This document shows, one piece after another, positions 8,461 through 16,146 of a DNA stretch of 64,000 nt. The notes beneath the pieces are model-generated. The model saw only the letters and a list, made by a program, of their open reading frames with translations, was not told where the DNA came from and ran no database searches. Each line of letters opens with the position of its first letter. Within the stretch, counting starts at the first letter, position 1. Origin of the DNA: Maricaulaceae bacterium EIL42A08 (lineage in GTDB: Bacteria > Pseudomonadota > Alphaproteobacteria > Caulobacterales > Maricaulaceae); NCBI GenBank assembly GCA_024178355.1, contig JAMZNZ010000002.1, positions 1,035,501 to 1,099,500 of the forward strand. Reading direction: 5' to 3'. The translations under genes were made by a program, and so were the position numbers.

Positions 8461-10389
8461 CTAGTCCTGCCAACGCTCGACCGGGAAATACGGGTCCGGG
8501 CGCTCCTCGAGAACTTCCACCAGAATGATATCGTGAAGCTCGTGGCCATGGCGGTCCGTGCTCACGACTTCAATGCGATGGGCACCGGGGGCAAGGTCCT
8601 CCGGAAGCAGGGCCAGCCAAAGCGACATATTTCGGTCGGCGACGGCGTTCTGTGGCTGAGGCGGAGCCGGCTCGAACCGGCGTCCCTGCCACGCCTCGAC
8701 CCCTTGAGCGCGAGGATTACCCGACCGACTCTGCACCGCGTAGCGCATAACCGACAGCTGGCGCTGGGTCGCAAACGGGTCAGCCCAGTTCACCCCCACA
8801 CGCGGGGCCTCACCGGCACCTTCCTGAGTGCGCTGCATCTCCAGCGTGCGACCGTCAGACAAACGCGCTTCGACAACCGTCTCGGACGATCCGGCCCACA
8901 CATTGGCGGTAATATAAGTGCCCTCGGCCAAATCAGTTGGCGTCAGGATGTTGGGATCGGGCAGGTCATTGATGGACAACGGCGGGACAGGATCGCGGGT
9001 CTCCCGGTCTTCTTCACGCCAGGCCATGATGGTTTCGTACCAGCTGCGAAAGCCCGGCGTGTTCAGGGCCACCCACTGCCCCCGGCTGGGGTCCATGCGT
9101 GCGCCCTGATAGCGCTCGGTATAAGCAGTGCCGTCAAAGTCGAGCATCAGCACGCCCTTGGGCCCCCCGGTGCGCTGTAGCGCCATGGGGTTACCGTCGA
9201 TGTTTAGATCACCCTGGAACCACGAGCCTGAAGCTGCACCGGCGATCATGTGCCGGAAAGGCAGCGGGCCGGTGCCTGTATTTTCCGTCCACCCCTCAAA
9301 AATTTGACCGGGCGCGTGGTTTTCCATGGTGTGGGTATGGCCCGACAACGAGAGCGCCGGACGCCCCTCCACCAGCGCATGGATACGATCCAGCTGATCG
9401 GTCTGGTGGGTATTGGAGGCTGCGTCCACGAAAGACACGAAGGGAATGTGGTGAGCGAAGACGACGAGCGTGTCTTCAGGCGTCAGTTCGATCAGCCCCT
9501 CGAGCCATGTGAACTGGGTTTCGGTGACCCGGCCGTTGTAGCGCGAACGGTCTCCGGCGCAGAAATGGTGGCCTGCGGCCAGATCAATCTCGTTACACGG
9601 ATAGACCACATTATCGAGCACCACGAAGAGTACGTCCCCGCGCTCAAAGGCATAATATTCCGGCCCGTAAAGTCGCCGCCAGCTATCAGCGGAGTCCGCA
9701 TCGTTTAACGCGTCAAAATCAAAGTCATGATTGCCGTGCACCAGCCATTGCGGTGCACCAACCGTCGATGCGGTTTCCAGAAGGCGGTCCAGCAGATCCA
9801 GATCATCACCCACCACATCGCCCACGTAGAGCATGCAGTCATCAGACCCGAGCCCCGCACCAGCCAGATCTGTCAGAGCGCCATCGCGCAGCCAGGACAC
9901 CTCGCGGTTCGAATAGGTCTGGCTGTCGCCGATGATCGCACACTGGAAGCTGTTTGACGCTTCGCGCGGAGCCAGCGGGAAGTTAACCGCTGCCGGCGCG
10001 GGCCCGGTATCAGGCAGCCCGCCATAGCGAAGCGTCTGCGGCGTGCCGCCCGGCTTGTGAATATAGGAAAACTGAGGAACGTTTCGGTGATCAACCGGCA
10101 CCTGCCAGCCTGCGGGCTGCACGATGGTCAGGTTCATGTCCGGGCGCACCGCGATCTCGTAAAGGCCGAGTTCATCGGTGATGACCCAGTCGCGCCCGTT
10201 AGAGATCCGAACGCCCTCAACCCCAACCTCATCGCGCTCAAAGCGTGAGTTTTGGTTGGCATCATGGAAAACCACTCCGGAGATCGTGTCGCCACCGCCG
10301 CCCTCGCGGATCACCTCCGGCGCGCCAACAAAGGGTTGGGCTAAGGTGGGTGAGGAGACAACAAGCGACAGAAGGGCAGCACGGATCAT
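8461..10389 (-). CDS. secreted calcineurin-like metallophosphoesterase with N- and C-terminal accessory domains
   Basis: 642 residues from the ATG at 10389, which begins a signal peptide (MIRAALLSLVVSSPTLA). Residues about 40-110 form a prealbumin/SdrD-like beta domain (GVVFHDANQNSRFERDEVGVEGVRIS...GLYEIAV). The catalytic core follows with metallophosphatase motifs: IIGDSQTYS (GDSQ instead of GDxH), YVGDVVGDDLD, VHGNHDFDFD, FAHHIPFVS and SGHTHTMEN. The C-terminal 200 residues are the beta-rich domain typical of the long form (Metallophos_N / Metallophos / Metallophos_C arrangement). It should hydrolyse a phosphoester in the periplasm or outside the cell. The two-metal site looks complete. It sits between iron-uptake and oxidase genes; no clear operon partner. 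Confidence 0.87.
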   Translation of the reverse strand: MIRAALLSLVVSSPTLAQPFVGAPEVIREGGGGDTISGVVFHDANQNSRFERDEVGVEGVRISNGRDWVITDELGLYEIAVRPDMNLTIVQPAGWQVPVDHRNVPQFSYIHKPGGTPQTLRYGGLPDTGPAPAAVNFPLAPREASNSFQCAIIGDSQTYSNREVSWLRDGALTDLAGAGLGSDDCMLYVGDVVGDDLDLLDRLLETASTVGAPQWLVHGNHDFDFDALNDADSADSWRRLYGPEYYAFERGDVLFVVLDNVVYPCNEIDLAAGHHFCAGDRSRYNGRVTETQFTWLEGLIELTPEDTLVVFAHHIPFVSFVDAASNTHQTDQLDRIHALVEGRPALSLSGHTHTMENHAPGQIFEGWTENTGTGPLPFRHMIAGAASGSWFQGDLNIDGNPMALQRTGGPKGVLMLDFDGTAYTERYQGARMDPSRGQWVALNTPGFRSWYETIMAWREEDRETRDPVPPLSINDLPDPNILTPTDLAEGTYITANVWAGSSETVVEARLSDGRTLEMQRTQEGAGEAPRVGVNWADPFATQRQLSVMRYAVQSRSGNPRAQGVEAWQGRRFEPAPPQPQNAVADRNMSLWLALLPEDLAPGAHRIEVVSTDRHGHELHDIILVEVLEERPDPYFPVERWQD

Positions 10390-10390
10390 G

Positions 10391-10426
10391 AAAAAAGGCT
10401 CCAGCAAGATCAATCTCGCTGGAGCC
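10391..10426 (-). terminator. terminator of the alternative oxidase gene
   Basis: Read leftward: GGCTCCAGC, a 12-nt loop, GCTGGAGCC, then TTTTTT (stem 10397-10426, T-tract 10391-10396). It lies just beyond the oxidase stop and directly abuts the start of the phosphatase gene. Confidence 0.82.
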
Positions 10427-10478
10427 CTACCCCGCGCGCATGACGCGAGTGTGACAATTCTGGCAGACCGCGTGGGGC

Positions 10479-11177
10479 TTAGGCGTCGACGTTTTCGCGG
10501 GCCTTCGCACGATTTTCCACTTCACTCAGCTCTTTATCGCCGCGATCGGTTTCCTGGCGGGTCAGCTGGTCGGCGAAGGCGTGGTTGGTGTCGCGGTGTG
10601 CGGCTTCATCTTCACGCACTACAAGAACCACGTCGCGCAGCATCGCATCTTCAGGCAGCTTCCAGTAATCGATGGCAATCTTTGGCGCCGGCACGTTTTC
10701 CAGCTCGCTCGCGTCCAGTGCTTCGAGATAACCAGTATAGCTAATCACCGCCTCTTCCTCGAGGTAGGCGACAAAGCGGTGCGCGGTGCGCGGCGCAAAA
10801 AGGTAGAGCGCGAAATAGGCGTTGTAGAAAAGCCCCTGCGCAAACACGATCAGGACGCGCTCAAAGCGGCTGGGCTGAGCGATCTTGATGAAGGTCATCA
10901 GGTGCATGCGCTCGTTATCGGCCTCGTCCAGCAGCTCCTTGATCCAGCCCTGATCGTCGCGGATATGACGCAACGCTTTGAGGTGCTGCAGCGCGCCGCC
11001 CACCATGCCCGGCACCGCCGCCACGGTTTCCAGAACCACAGCGCGGTGGCCGTAGCGCTTCTTGAAGAAAAAGTCGGCAAAGACACGCATGACTTTGACC
11101 ATGCGAAGAGCGATCCGGTCACGAAACCCGTCCGGGACGCGGCGCTTGCTCAGGGCATCATCAGTGTAGCGGCTCAT
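10479..11177 (-). CDS. alternative oxidase (diiron ubiquinol oxidase)
   Basis: 232 residues, start ATG 11177 with AGGAG upstream. Alternative oxidase passes electrons from ubiquinol straight to oxygen, bypassing the cytochrome oxidases, without pumping protons and resistant to cyanide. The four-helix diiron ligand set is complete: LETVAAVPGMVGG (Glu50), NERMHLM (Glu89, His92), LEEEAV (Glu140-142) and REDEAAHRDTNH (Glu191, His194). The hydrophobic stretch FERVLIVFAQGLFYNAYFALYLF is the membrane-surface region. Bacterial copies are known (for example Novosphingobium) but patchily distributed. A marR gene lies upstream in the same direction and has its own repeat-rich leader; oxidase expression may be tied to it, which is inference. 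Confidence 0.92.
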   Translation of the reverse strand: MSRYTDDALSKRRVPDGFRDRIALRMVKVMRVFADFFFKKRYGHRAVVLETVAAVPGMVGGALQHLKALRHIRDDQGWIKELLDEADNERMHLMTFIKIAQPSRFERVLIVFAQGLFYNAYFALYLFAPRTAHRFVAYLEEEAVISYTGYLEALDASELENVPAPKIAIDYWKLPEDAMLRDVVLVVREDEAAHRDTNHAFADQLTRQETDRGDKELSEVENRAKARENVDA

Positions 11178-11331
11178 AGGTCTCAAAGCTCCTGTTTTCA
11201 ACGTACGTGGAATATGGGCCGTCACGCCGCCACACCAAGATCAGGAACACAAATGTCGCAGCTTTGACTTAAAAGACTTTGAGAGAAGCGCCGCAGCAAT
11301 TTCCTCATATAAAATATGGGAAATACAATCG

Positions 11332-11343
11332 CCTGAATTCAGG
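11332..11343. promoter_or_regulatory. 12-bp perfect palindrome between marR and the oxidase gene
   Basis: CCTGAATTCAGG, self-complementary, lies in the AT-rich 185-bp gap downstream of marR and about 155 bp upstream of the oxidase start; a second AT-rich dyad (CATATAAAATATG) lies closer to the oxidase. Either could be an operator. No known motif is matched. Confidence 0.3.
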
Positions 11344-11362
11344 AGACTTTCTAGATTTCGCT

Positions 11363-11818
11363 TTACTTCAGGCTGACGCTATCAAGGTGGCGTTCCAGCT
11401 TCTTCAGCAGCGTTTTCAACGTCTCACGCTCTTCATCGGAGAAGCCGGCCAGCATGCGCGCTTCATAATCGAGGGCGGATGGGGCGATCTCGGCATAAAT
11501 CTCCTCGCCCTCTTCTGTCAGCGTGACATCACTGGCGCGTTTGTCTTCTGGCTTGGGTTTGCGGCGAACCAGGCCTCGGCTATCCAGCGCGCGGATGGCC
11601 CGACTGACAGTAACCTTGTCCATGGCGGTGGCTTCGCACACGCCCTGAGCTGTCATGGCCCTGACCTGCCCGCCGAGCACCGCAATCACCCGCCATTCCC
11701 AGATGCTCAGCCCGAAGCGGGTCTGATACGCCTTGGCAATCAGACTGGACGCCTTGTTGGACGCCACCGACAGCCGGTAGGGCAGATAGTCTGGAAGGCG
11801 GAGTGTAGGTCGAGTCAC
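11363..11818 (-). CDS. MarR-family transcriptional regulator
   Basis: 151 residues from a GTG start at 11818. The winged-helix core is visible: LSIWEWRVIAVLGG, AQGVCEATAMDKVTVSRAIRALDSRGLV (recognition helix), RRKPKPEDKRASDVTLTEEGEEIY (wing). The C-terminal helix for dimerisation is DEERETLKTLLKKLERHL. Its neighbours are hpd, with maiA divergent from it, and the alternative oxidase, so it may sense an aromatic intermediate and control tyrosine catabolism; MarR proteins next to hpd are common in proteobacteria. A good candidate target is the dyad at 13094-13111. A dispersed repeat separates it from hpd. Confidence 0.88.
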   Translation of the reverse strand: MTRPTLRLPDYLPYRLSVASNKASSLIAKAYQTRFGLSIWEWRVIAVLGGQVRAMTAQGVCEATAMDKVTVSRAIRALDSRGLVRRKPKPEDKRASDVTLTEEGEEIYAEIAPSALDYEARMLAGFSDEERETLKTLLKKLERHLDSVSLK

Positions 11819-11845
11819 GCTACTCGTCTCTCATCAATCACTCCC

Positions 11846-11917
11846 GTCATCCTGACGAAAGTCAGGACCCAGCAGCGCGGACAGCGAAACTGGGTCCTGA
11901 ATCAAGTTCAGGATGAC
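11846..11917. repeat. intergenic palindromic repeat, family A, copy 1
   Basis: Inverted repeat of about 72 bp. The left arm begins GTCATCCTGACGAAAGTCAG and the right arm reads TGGGTCC TGAATCAAGTTCAGGATGAC; the arms pair to form a long hairpin between hpd and marR. The right arm matches a second copy at 56258-56284 (TGGGTCCCGGATCAAG then TCCGGGATGAC). It may also terminate or stabilise the hpd transcript. Confidence 0.75.
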
Positions 11918-11940
11918 GCAAGCATCGTCCTTAGCGCCGC

Positions 11941-13002
11941 CTACTCAGCCGGTTCGGTCTTGATGACGCCGCGGCGGATCTGGTCCAGCTCGATGGATTC
12001 AAACAGGGCTTTGAAATTGCCCTCGCCGAAGCCTTCATTGCCCTTGCGCTGGATGATCTCAAAGAAGATCGGGCCGATATTGGTCGTGGTGAAGATCTGC
12101 AGCAGCAGGCCGTCGCCGGTTTCCGGATTGCCGTCCACCAGGATGGAATTCTTCTTCAGGCGATCCACGTCTTCGCCGTGGTTCGGCACGCGTTCGTCGA
12201 TCAGCTCGTAATAGGTTTCCGGCGTGGACTGGAAGACAACGCCGGCTTCGCGCAGCTTTTCAACCGTTGCGTAAATGTCCGGCGTGGTCAGCGCGATGTG
12301 CTGGATGCCTTCGCCGTTATATTCACGCAGATATTCGCTGATTTGCGACTGGTCGTCCGAGCTTTCGTTCAACGGAATCTTCAGCTTGCCGCACGGGCCG
12401 GTCATCGCACGCGACAGAAGGCCGGTGTGCTGGCCCTTGATGTCGAAATAACGGATCTCGCGGAAGTTGAAGACGCGCTCATAGAAGCCCGCCCAGGTGT
12501 CCATATTGCCGTTGAACACGTTGTGGGTCAGGTGGTCGAGCACCTCAAGGCCGACACCCGTGGTGTCGCCTGCGCCTTCGATAGCCTCAAACTCGTCTGC
12601 GTACAGCGCATCACCATAGGTGTCGACGAGATAAAGAACCGAGCCGCCAATGCCTTTGATGGCCGGGAATTTGTCAGTCCAAACCCCATGGCCGAAGGTT
12701 TCAGCGCCGCGCTCAAGGGCGTCGGCATAGGCCTTCTTGGCGTCCTTCACGCGGAAAGCCATGGCGTTCGCACTCGGCCCGTGCTCGGCGCGGAAGTCGG
12801 CCGCCTGGCCGGTGGCTTCCTTGTTAACCAGGAAGGTGATGTCGCCCTGCGCAAAGCGGGTGATATCCTTGGTCTTGTGCTTGGCGACCGCCGTAAAGCC
12901 CAGGAGCGTGAACAGCTCCACCAGCTTTTCCGGCTCCGGGGAGGTAAACTCGACAAACTCGAAACCGTCGGTACCCAGCGGGTTTTCGAACAGATCAGCC
13001 AT
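11941..13002 (-). CDS. hpd: 4-hydroxyphenylpyruvate dioxygenase
   Basis: 353 residues. Converts 4-hydroxyphenylpyruvate to homogentisate with Fe(II) and oxygen, the second step of tyrosine breakdown. Two vicinal-oxygen-chelate domains are present. The three iron ligands fall in LEVLDHLTHNVF (His), GEGIQHIALTT (His) and FFEIIQRKGNEGFGEGN (Glu). The C-terminal gating helix FGEGNFKALFESIELDQIRRG is intact. It diverges from maiA, a later step of the same pathway; homogentisate dioxygenase and fumarylacetoacetase are not in the window. Confidence 0.96.
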   Translation of the reverse strand: MADLFENPLGTDGFEFVEFTSPEPEKLVELFTLLGFTAVAKHKTKDITRFAQGDITFLVNKEATGQAADFRAEHGPSANAMAFRVKDAKKAYADALERGAETFGHGVWTDKFPAIKGIGGSVLYLVDTYGDALYADEFEAIEGAGDTTGVGLEVLDHLTHNVFNGNMDTWAGFYERVFNFREIRYFDIKGQHTGLLSRAMTGPCGKLKIPLNESSDDQSQISEYLREYNGEGIQHIALTTPDIYATVEKLREAGVVFQSTPETYYELIDERVPNHGEDVDRLKKNSILVDGNPETGDGLLLQIFTTTNIGPIFFEIIQRKGNEGFGEGNFKALFESIELDQIRRGVIKTEPAE

Positions 13003-13093
13003 GGGGCGCTCCTGTCAGCTTTCAATAAATCTTCTAAAGCGCGGGCTAGGCTTGATCGAACCGGCCAGCACGCGCAGTCTTGCTGAAGCAAAA

Positions 13094-13111
13094 TAGTATC
13101 ATTTGCAACTA
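13094..13111. promoter_or_regulatory. 18-bp dyad, candidate MarR operator between hpd and maiA
   Basis: TAGTATCATTTGCAACTA has the symmetric form TAGTnnCAnnTGnnACTA, the size and shape of MarR-family operators. It is central to the divergent hpd/maiA promoter region, 92 bp from hpd and 42 bp from maiA. The regulator is presumably the MarR protein encoded just beyond hpd. Confidence 0.55.
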
Positions 13112-13152
13112 ATTTCATCCCCTAAGTGCGCTCATCCAAGGGAGTCTCGCTC

Positions 13153-13797
13153 ATGTCTCTGGTTCTTCACGGCTATTTTCGTTCCGGCACGACCTATCGC
13201 GTGCGCCTGGCCCTGAACTGGAAGGGCGTGCCTTATGACGTGGTGCCGGTAAACCTGGTCGAAGGCGCGCAATCGAGCCCGGATTATCTAACGAAAAACC
13301 CGCAAGGCCTGGTGCCGGCGCTTGAGGTGGATGGCCAGCTCCTTACCCAGAGCCCGGCGATTCTTGAATGGATTGAGGAGACCTGGCCGAAGCGCCCACT
13401 CCTGCCCTCTGATCCGATCGAACGCGCCCGGGTTCGCGCTTTTGCCGCCGCCATTGGCTGTGACATCCACCCGATCCAGAACCTGCGTGTGATGAAAAAG
13501 GTGCGCGCCGATTATGGCCAGGATCAGGACGGCGCCTGGGCGTGGGCGCGCCACTGGATGGAGACCGGCTTTGCTGCGCTTGAAAGGATGGCTGCCAGCA
13601 CCGGCGGGAAAAATGGCTTCATCTTCGGTGACGGGCCGACCATGGCAGAGGTTTATCTGTTGCCCCAGATGGTCAACGCCCGCCGCTTTGGTGTGGACCT
13701 GTCGGCCTATCCGCGCCTCGTGGCCGCCGACGAAGCCGCTCGCGCCCTACCGGAGTTTGAAGCCGCTGCGCCAGAAAACCAGCCGGATGCGGTTTAG
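13153..13797 (+). CDS. maiA: maleylacetoacetate isomerase (zeta-class GST)
   Basis: 214 residues; start ATG 13153 with GGGAG eight bases upstream. Glutathione-dependent isomerisation of maleylacetoacetate to fumarylacetoacetate in tyrosine catabolism. The N-terminal thioredoxin-like half shows HGYFRSGTTYRVRLALNWKGV and NPQGLVPALEVDGQLLTQSPAILEWIEE (the glutathione-binding QSxAI region). The all-helical half shows ADYGQDQDGAWAWARHWMETGFAALE and PTMAEVYLLPQMVNARRFGVDL, as in the zeta class. The canonical SSCSWRVR active-site motif is altered to RSGTTYRVR, with the Arg retained. Its location opposite hpd supports the pathway role. Confidence 0.92.
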   Translation: MSLVLHGYFRSGTTYRVRLALNWKGVPYDVVPVNLVEGAQSSPDYLTKNPQGLVPALEVDGQLLTQSPAILEWIEETWPKRPLLPSDPIERARVRAFAAAIGCDIHPIQNLRVMKKVRADYGQDQDGAWAWARHWMETGFAALERMAASTGGKNGFIFGDGPTMAEVYLLPQMVNARRFGVDLSAYPRLVAADEAARALPEFEAAAPENQPDAV

Positions 13798-13806
13798 GGG
13801 GCGTGC

Positions 13807-13912
13807 GTCCTTCGAGACGGTCCTGACGGACCTCCTCAGGATGAGGAGCGAAAGAGCTCTACGAAACCCTCATCCTGAGGAGCGCGAAGCGCGTCTCGAA
13901 GGACCGTCAGGA
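13807..13912. repeat. intergenic palindromic repeat, family B
   Basis: About 106 bp of nested inverted repeats: GTCCTTCGAGACG at 13807 pairs with CGTCTCGAAGGAC at 13892, and CCTCCTCAGGATGAGG pairs with CCTCATCCTGAGGAG. It follows maiA and overlaps the last two codons of the leftward GGCT-like gene, supplying its stop codon. Similar hairpins are scattered through many Caulobacterales genomes. Confidence 0.75.
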
Positions 13913-14314
13913 ACGAGCACTCCAACGCCGCAACCAATCCCCACTCTCAATACGCGTGGCGGTGTCCACGCTTAGCTTCCATACATACACCCACGCGCTC
14001 AGGTCTGGCTGAACGAGCCTGACCTTCACGCGGTCATAGCGCGACCGGGCCGGATCGTCGGGCCAGTAATCTTCGAAGGCATCCAGCTTGGGCAAGACCG
14101 ACGTGTCGGTCAGTTCAAACAGCTCACCAACCACCTGCCCCTCACCCGGCACAAGCCCTGGATAGGCCCCTAGATCCCACAGCTCACCTGAGATCACGCA
14201 AGGACCGCGCGGCTTGAAGGCACTGGCCAGACCAAAGCGGGCAAACCCGCTTTCACCGGCGCGCAGCAGGCCGTAGACCGCGATCAGATCACCGGCCCAG
14301 ATATCGTCGCTCAA
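13907..14314 (-). CDS. gamma-glutamylcyclotransferase-like (AIG2/GGCT) protein
   Basis: 135 residues. The core motif IAVYGLLRAGE is the YGxLR loop of the GGCT fold, with LWDLGAYPGLVPGEGQVVGELFEL and LPKLDAFEDYWPD following as in this family. The likely start is a TTG at 14314 that overlaps the DUF418 stop (TTGA), giving translational coupling; ATG codons upstream lie inside DUF418. Relatives cyclise gamma-glutamyl amines or peptides; the substrate here is unknown. Repeat family B forms the extreme C-terminus and stop. Confidence 0.75.
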   Translation of the reverse strand: MSDDIWAGDLIAVYGLLRAGESGFARFGLASAFKPRGPCVISGELWDLGAYPGLVPGEGQVVGELFELTDTSVLPKLDAFEDYWPDDPARSRYDRVKVRLVQPDLSAWVYVWKLSVDTATRIESGDWLRRWSARS

Positions 14315-15591
14315 GCCTTCGCCTTCATGATCGGCTGGACTTTGCCATAGCTCAATGAGCGCCACAGCCACTCCAGCGGCCCCATGCGGAAGAGCTGAAG
14401 CCAGATCATGGAGAAGATGAGCTGGAACACCCAGACCGCGATCACCAGCTGGACCTGTTCGAAGCGCTCAAGCTGGCCAAACTGGCCCAGCCCGATACCC
14501 CCGACCGAGATGAAGACCATGATGAAGGTCTGGCTGAGATAGTTGGTGAAGGCCATGCGACCCGCGCACGCAAACGGATAGCGGATGATCTTCAATACCG
14601 GGGCCTTGCAGATCAGCATCACTACGCTGGCATAGCCAAAGGCGACAAGCAGGCTGGCGATGAAGTTGCCACCCACATGCACCCACAGCTGGGCAAGATC
14701 AAAATTGACCTCCAGCGCGTGGCTCGCTCCGAACCACGCCAGCGGCAACCCGAGGCCCAGACCAATCGCTGCGGAGATGACGTAGGAGACAACGCTCCAG
14801 CGTGCAGTCAGAAAGCCCAGCTTGAACAGCGCCATGCCGATGAACATGACACCCACAATGCGACCGCCAAACATGAGAAGCCCAAAGGTCAGACCGCCCG
14901 CCGCATTGATCACATTCTCGAGGCGCGATTGCAGGAAGCCAGCCTGGTAGGCCCCGACGATATCAGCGAGGCGCTCATCAGAATAAGCCATCCCCAGGTC
15001 GACTGGCGTCATGCCAGCCTCTTCCGGGATCAGGGCGAAAGAGCCGATCAGGCCGACCATCAAGATGCCCGCAATCGTGATCCAGATCAGGCCCCAGACA
15101 ATCAGCTTGGTCGCTGACATCTGTCGGAAGAAAACGATGATAAATCCGGCGATCGCGTAGGTGGTCAGGATGTCGCCAAACCAGAACACAAACAGGTGGA
15201 TAAGCCCGAATACCAGAAGCCAGCGCATACGGCTGAAGTGCAGCTTACGCGAGGCATCGGGTTTGTCGCCGACCATCAGCAACATGCCAGCGCCGAACAG
15301 GGCGGAGAAGATGGTGATGAATTTCTGCTCGAAGAAGACGTTGGCGATAAACCAGCTGGTCGCGTTCGCGCCGCTGATATCCATGTGAGCCGGTGGATAG
15401 ATATAGGCGTTCGGGGCCATCAAAAAGGCCTGAACATTCAGCATCAAAATGCCAAGGATCGCCACGCCCCGCAGGACATCGAGGCTCTCAAACCGGTCCT
15501 TCACCGCGACAGGTGCCGTATGAGTCGGCTTTGGTTTGGCTGCAGGCGTCTCTTGGCCGTGAGCGGCGTCATTTTCGGATGCCTCGGTCAT
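14311..15591 (-). CDS. DUF418 family integral membrane protein
   Basis: 426 residues. After a soluble N-terminus, RFESLDVLRGVAILGILMLNVQAFLMAPNAY is the characteristic first segment of this family, and about ten further hydrophobic segments follow. The C-terminal DUF418 part contains CAGRMAFTNYLSQTF and GPLEWLWRSLSYGK, the usual family ending. Start ATG 15591 follows an AAGGGGAGG sequence. The family resembles acyltransferase-3 membrane enzymes and is suspected to work on cell-surface acylation or transport; no function is established. Coupled to the downstream GGCT-like gene. Confidence 0.88.
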   Translation of the reverse strand: MTEASENDAAHGQETPAAKPKPTHTAPVAVKDRFESLDVLRGVAILGILMLNVQAFLMAPNAYIYPPAHMDISGANATSWFIANVFFEQKFITIFSALFGAGMLLMVGDKPDASRKLHFSRMRWLLVFGLIHLFVFWFGDILTTYAIAGFIIVFFRQMSATKLIVWGLIWITIAGILMVGLIGSFALIPEEAGMTPVDLGMAYSDERLADIVGAYQAGFLQSRLENVINAAGGLTFGLLMFGGRIVGVMFIGMALFKLGFLTARWSVVSYVISAAIGLGLGLPLAWFGASHALEVNFDLAQLWVHVGGNFIASLLVAFGYASVVMLICKAPVLKIIRYPFACAGRMAFTNYLSQTFIMVFISVGGIGLGQFGQLERFEQVQLVIAVWVFQLIFSMIWLQLFRMGPLEWLWRSLSYGKVQPIMKAKA

Positions 15592-15787
15592 GGCCTCCCC
15601 TTCCATGGCTGAGTTAGATAGTCAGGAAAAGAGTTGCCGCATTTCAAAGCACTGGCAAGCATTACCGGGTGCGACCTTGCGAAGCCTTACCAAGATTTCA
15701 TGCAAAATCTATGGGGTTTTCCTTGCGCTCGCGCGTGGAGATAGGCATATCGAGCTTGTAATAGTCGCGTGGGAGGCGTGACGAACC

Positions 15788-16021
15788 ATGGCACTCTTGT
15801 TTGATATCCTGCATTTCGTCGCCGCAGCGTTACTGTCGGTGGTCGGGCTCGGATATGAGCGCGAAGAAGAGTGCGATCCGGTTCACTACCAGCCTGCCGC
15901 CTACGTGATTGAGGCCAGCGATGGTTCTCAGGCCCGCTTCATTGCGATGAGCGACTATGAGTTCCAGACCGTAAGCAACTGCGACAGCAGCAAGCAGACT
16001 GTGACCTACCCGGTCCTTTAA
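15788..16021 (+). CDS. small exported protein of unknown function
   Basis: 77 residues, start ATG 15788 with GGGAGG about 11 bases upstream. The first 22 residues are hydrophobic (LLFDILHFVAAALLSVVGLG) and look like a signal peptide or anchor. The rest is soluble with two cysteines (EEECDP and VSNCDSS) that could form a disulfide in the periplasm. I do not recognise the family. Confidence 0.55.
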   Translation: MALLFDILHFVAAALLSVVGLGYEREEECDPVHYQPAAYVIEASDGSQARFIAMSDYEFQTVSNCDSSKQTVTYPVL

Positions 16022-16099
16022 CTCCGGTCCTTTCACGCCTAAACTGAGCGTATCCGGACGAAAGGTGTTCTATTGCGCACCGTTCGTGCCGCGACTCTG

Positions 16100-16114
16100 T
16101 TAAGGTCTCGGTAA
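16100..16114. promoter_or_regulatory. CtrA-box-like site upstream of the TipN-like gene
   Basis: TTAAGGTCTCGGTAA is TTAA-N7-GTAA, one base from the CtrA consensus TTAA-N7-TTAA, 33 bp before the start codon. CtrA control is plausible for a polarity or cell-cycle gene in this group but one-mismatch boxes are common by chance. Confidence 0.25.
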
Positions 16115-16146
16115 CGGTTCGATTTCAAGCAAGGCGTTGAGGCGAC

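Noticed and set aside
8660-8700. GGCTCGAACC resembling the T-arm of a leftward tRNA
   Set aside because: It lies inside the phosphatase coding region and no acceptor or anticodon stem could be found.
16113-16127. GGTTCGATTTC resembling a T-arm
   Set aside because: No matching acceptor or D-arm upstream; region is the TipN-like promoter.
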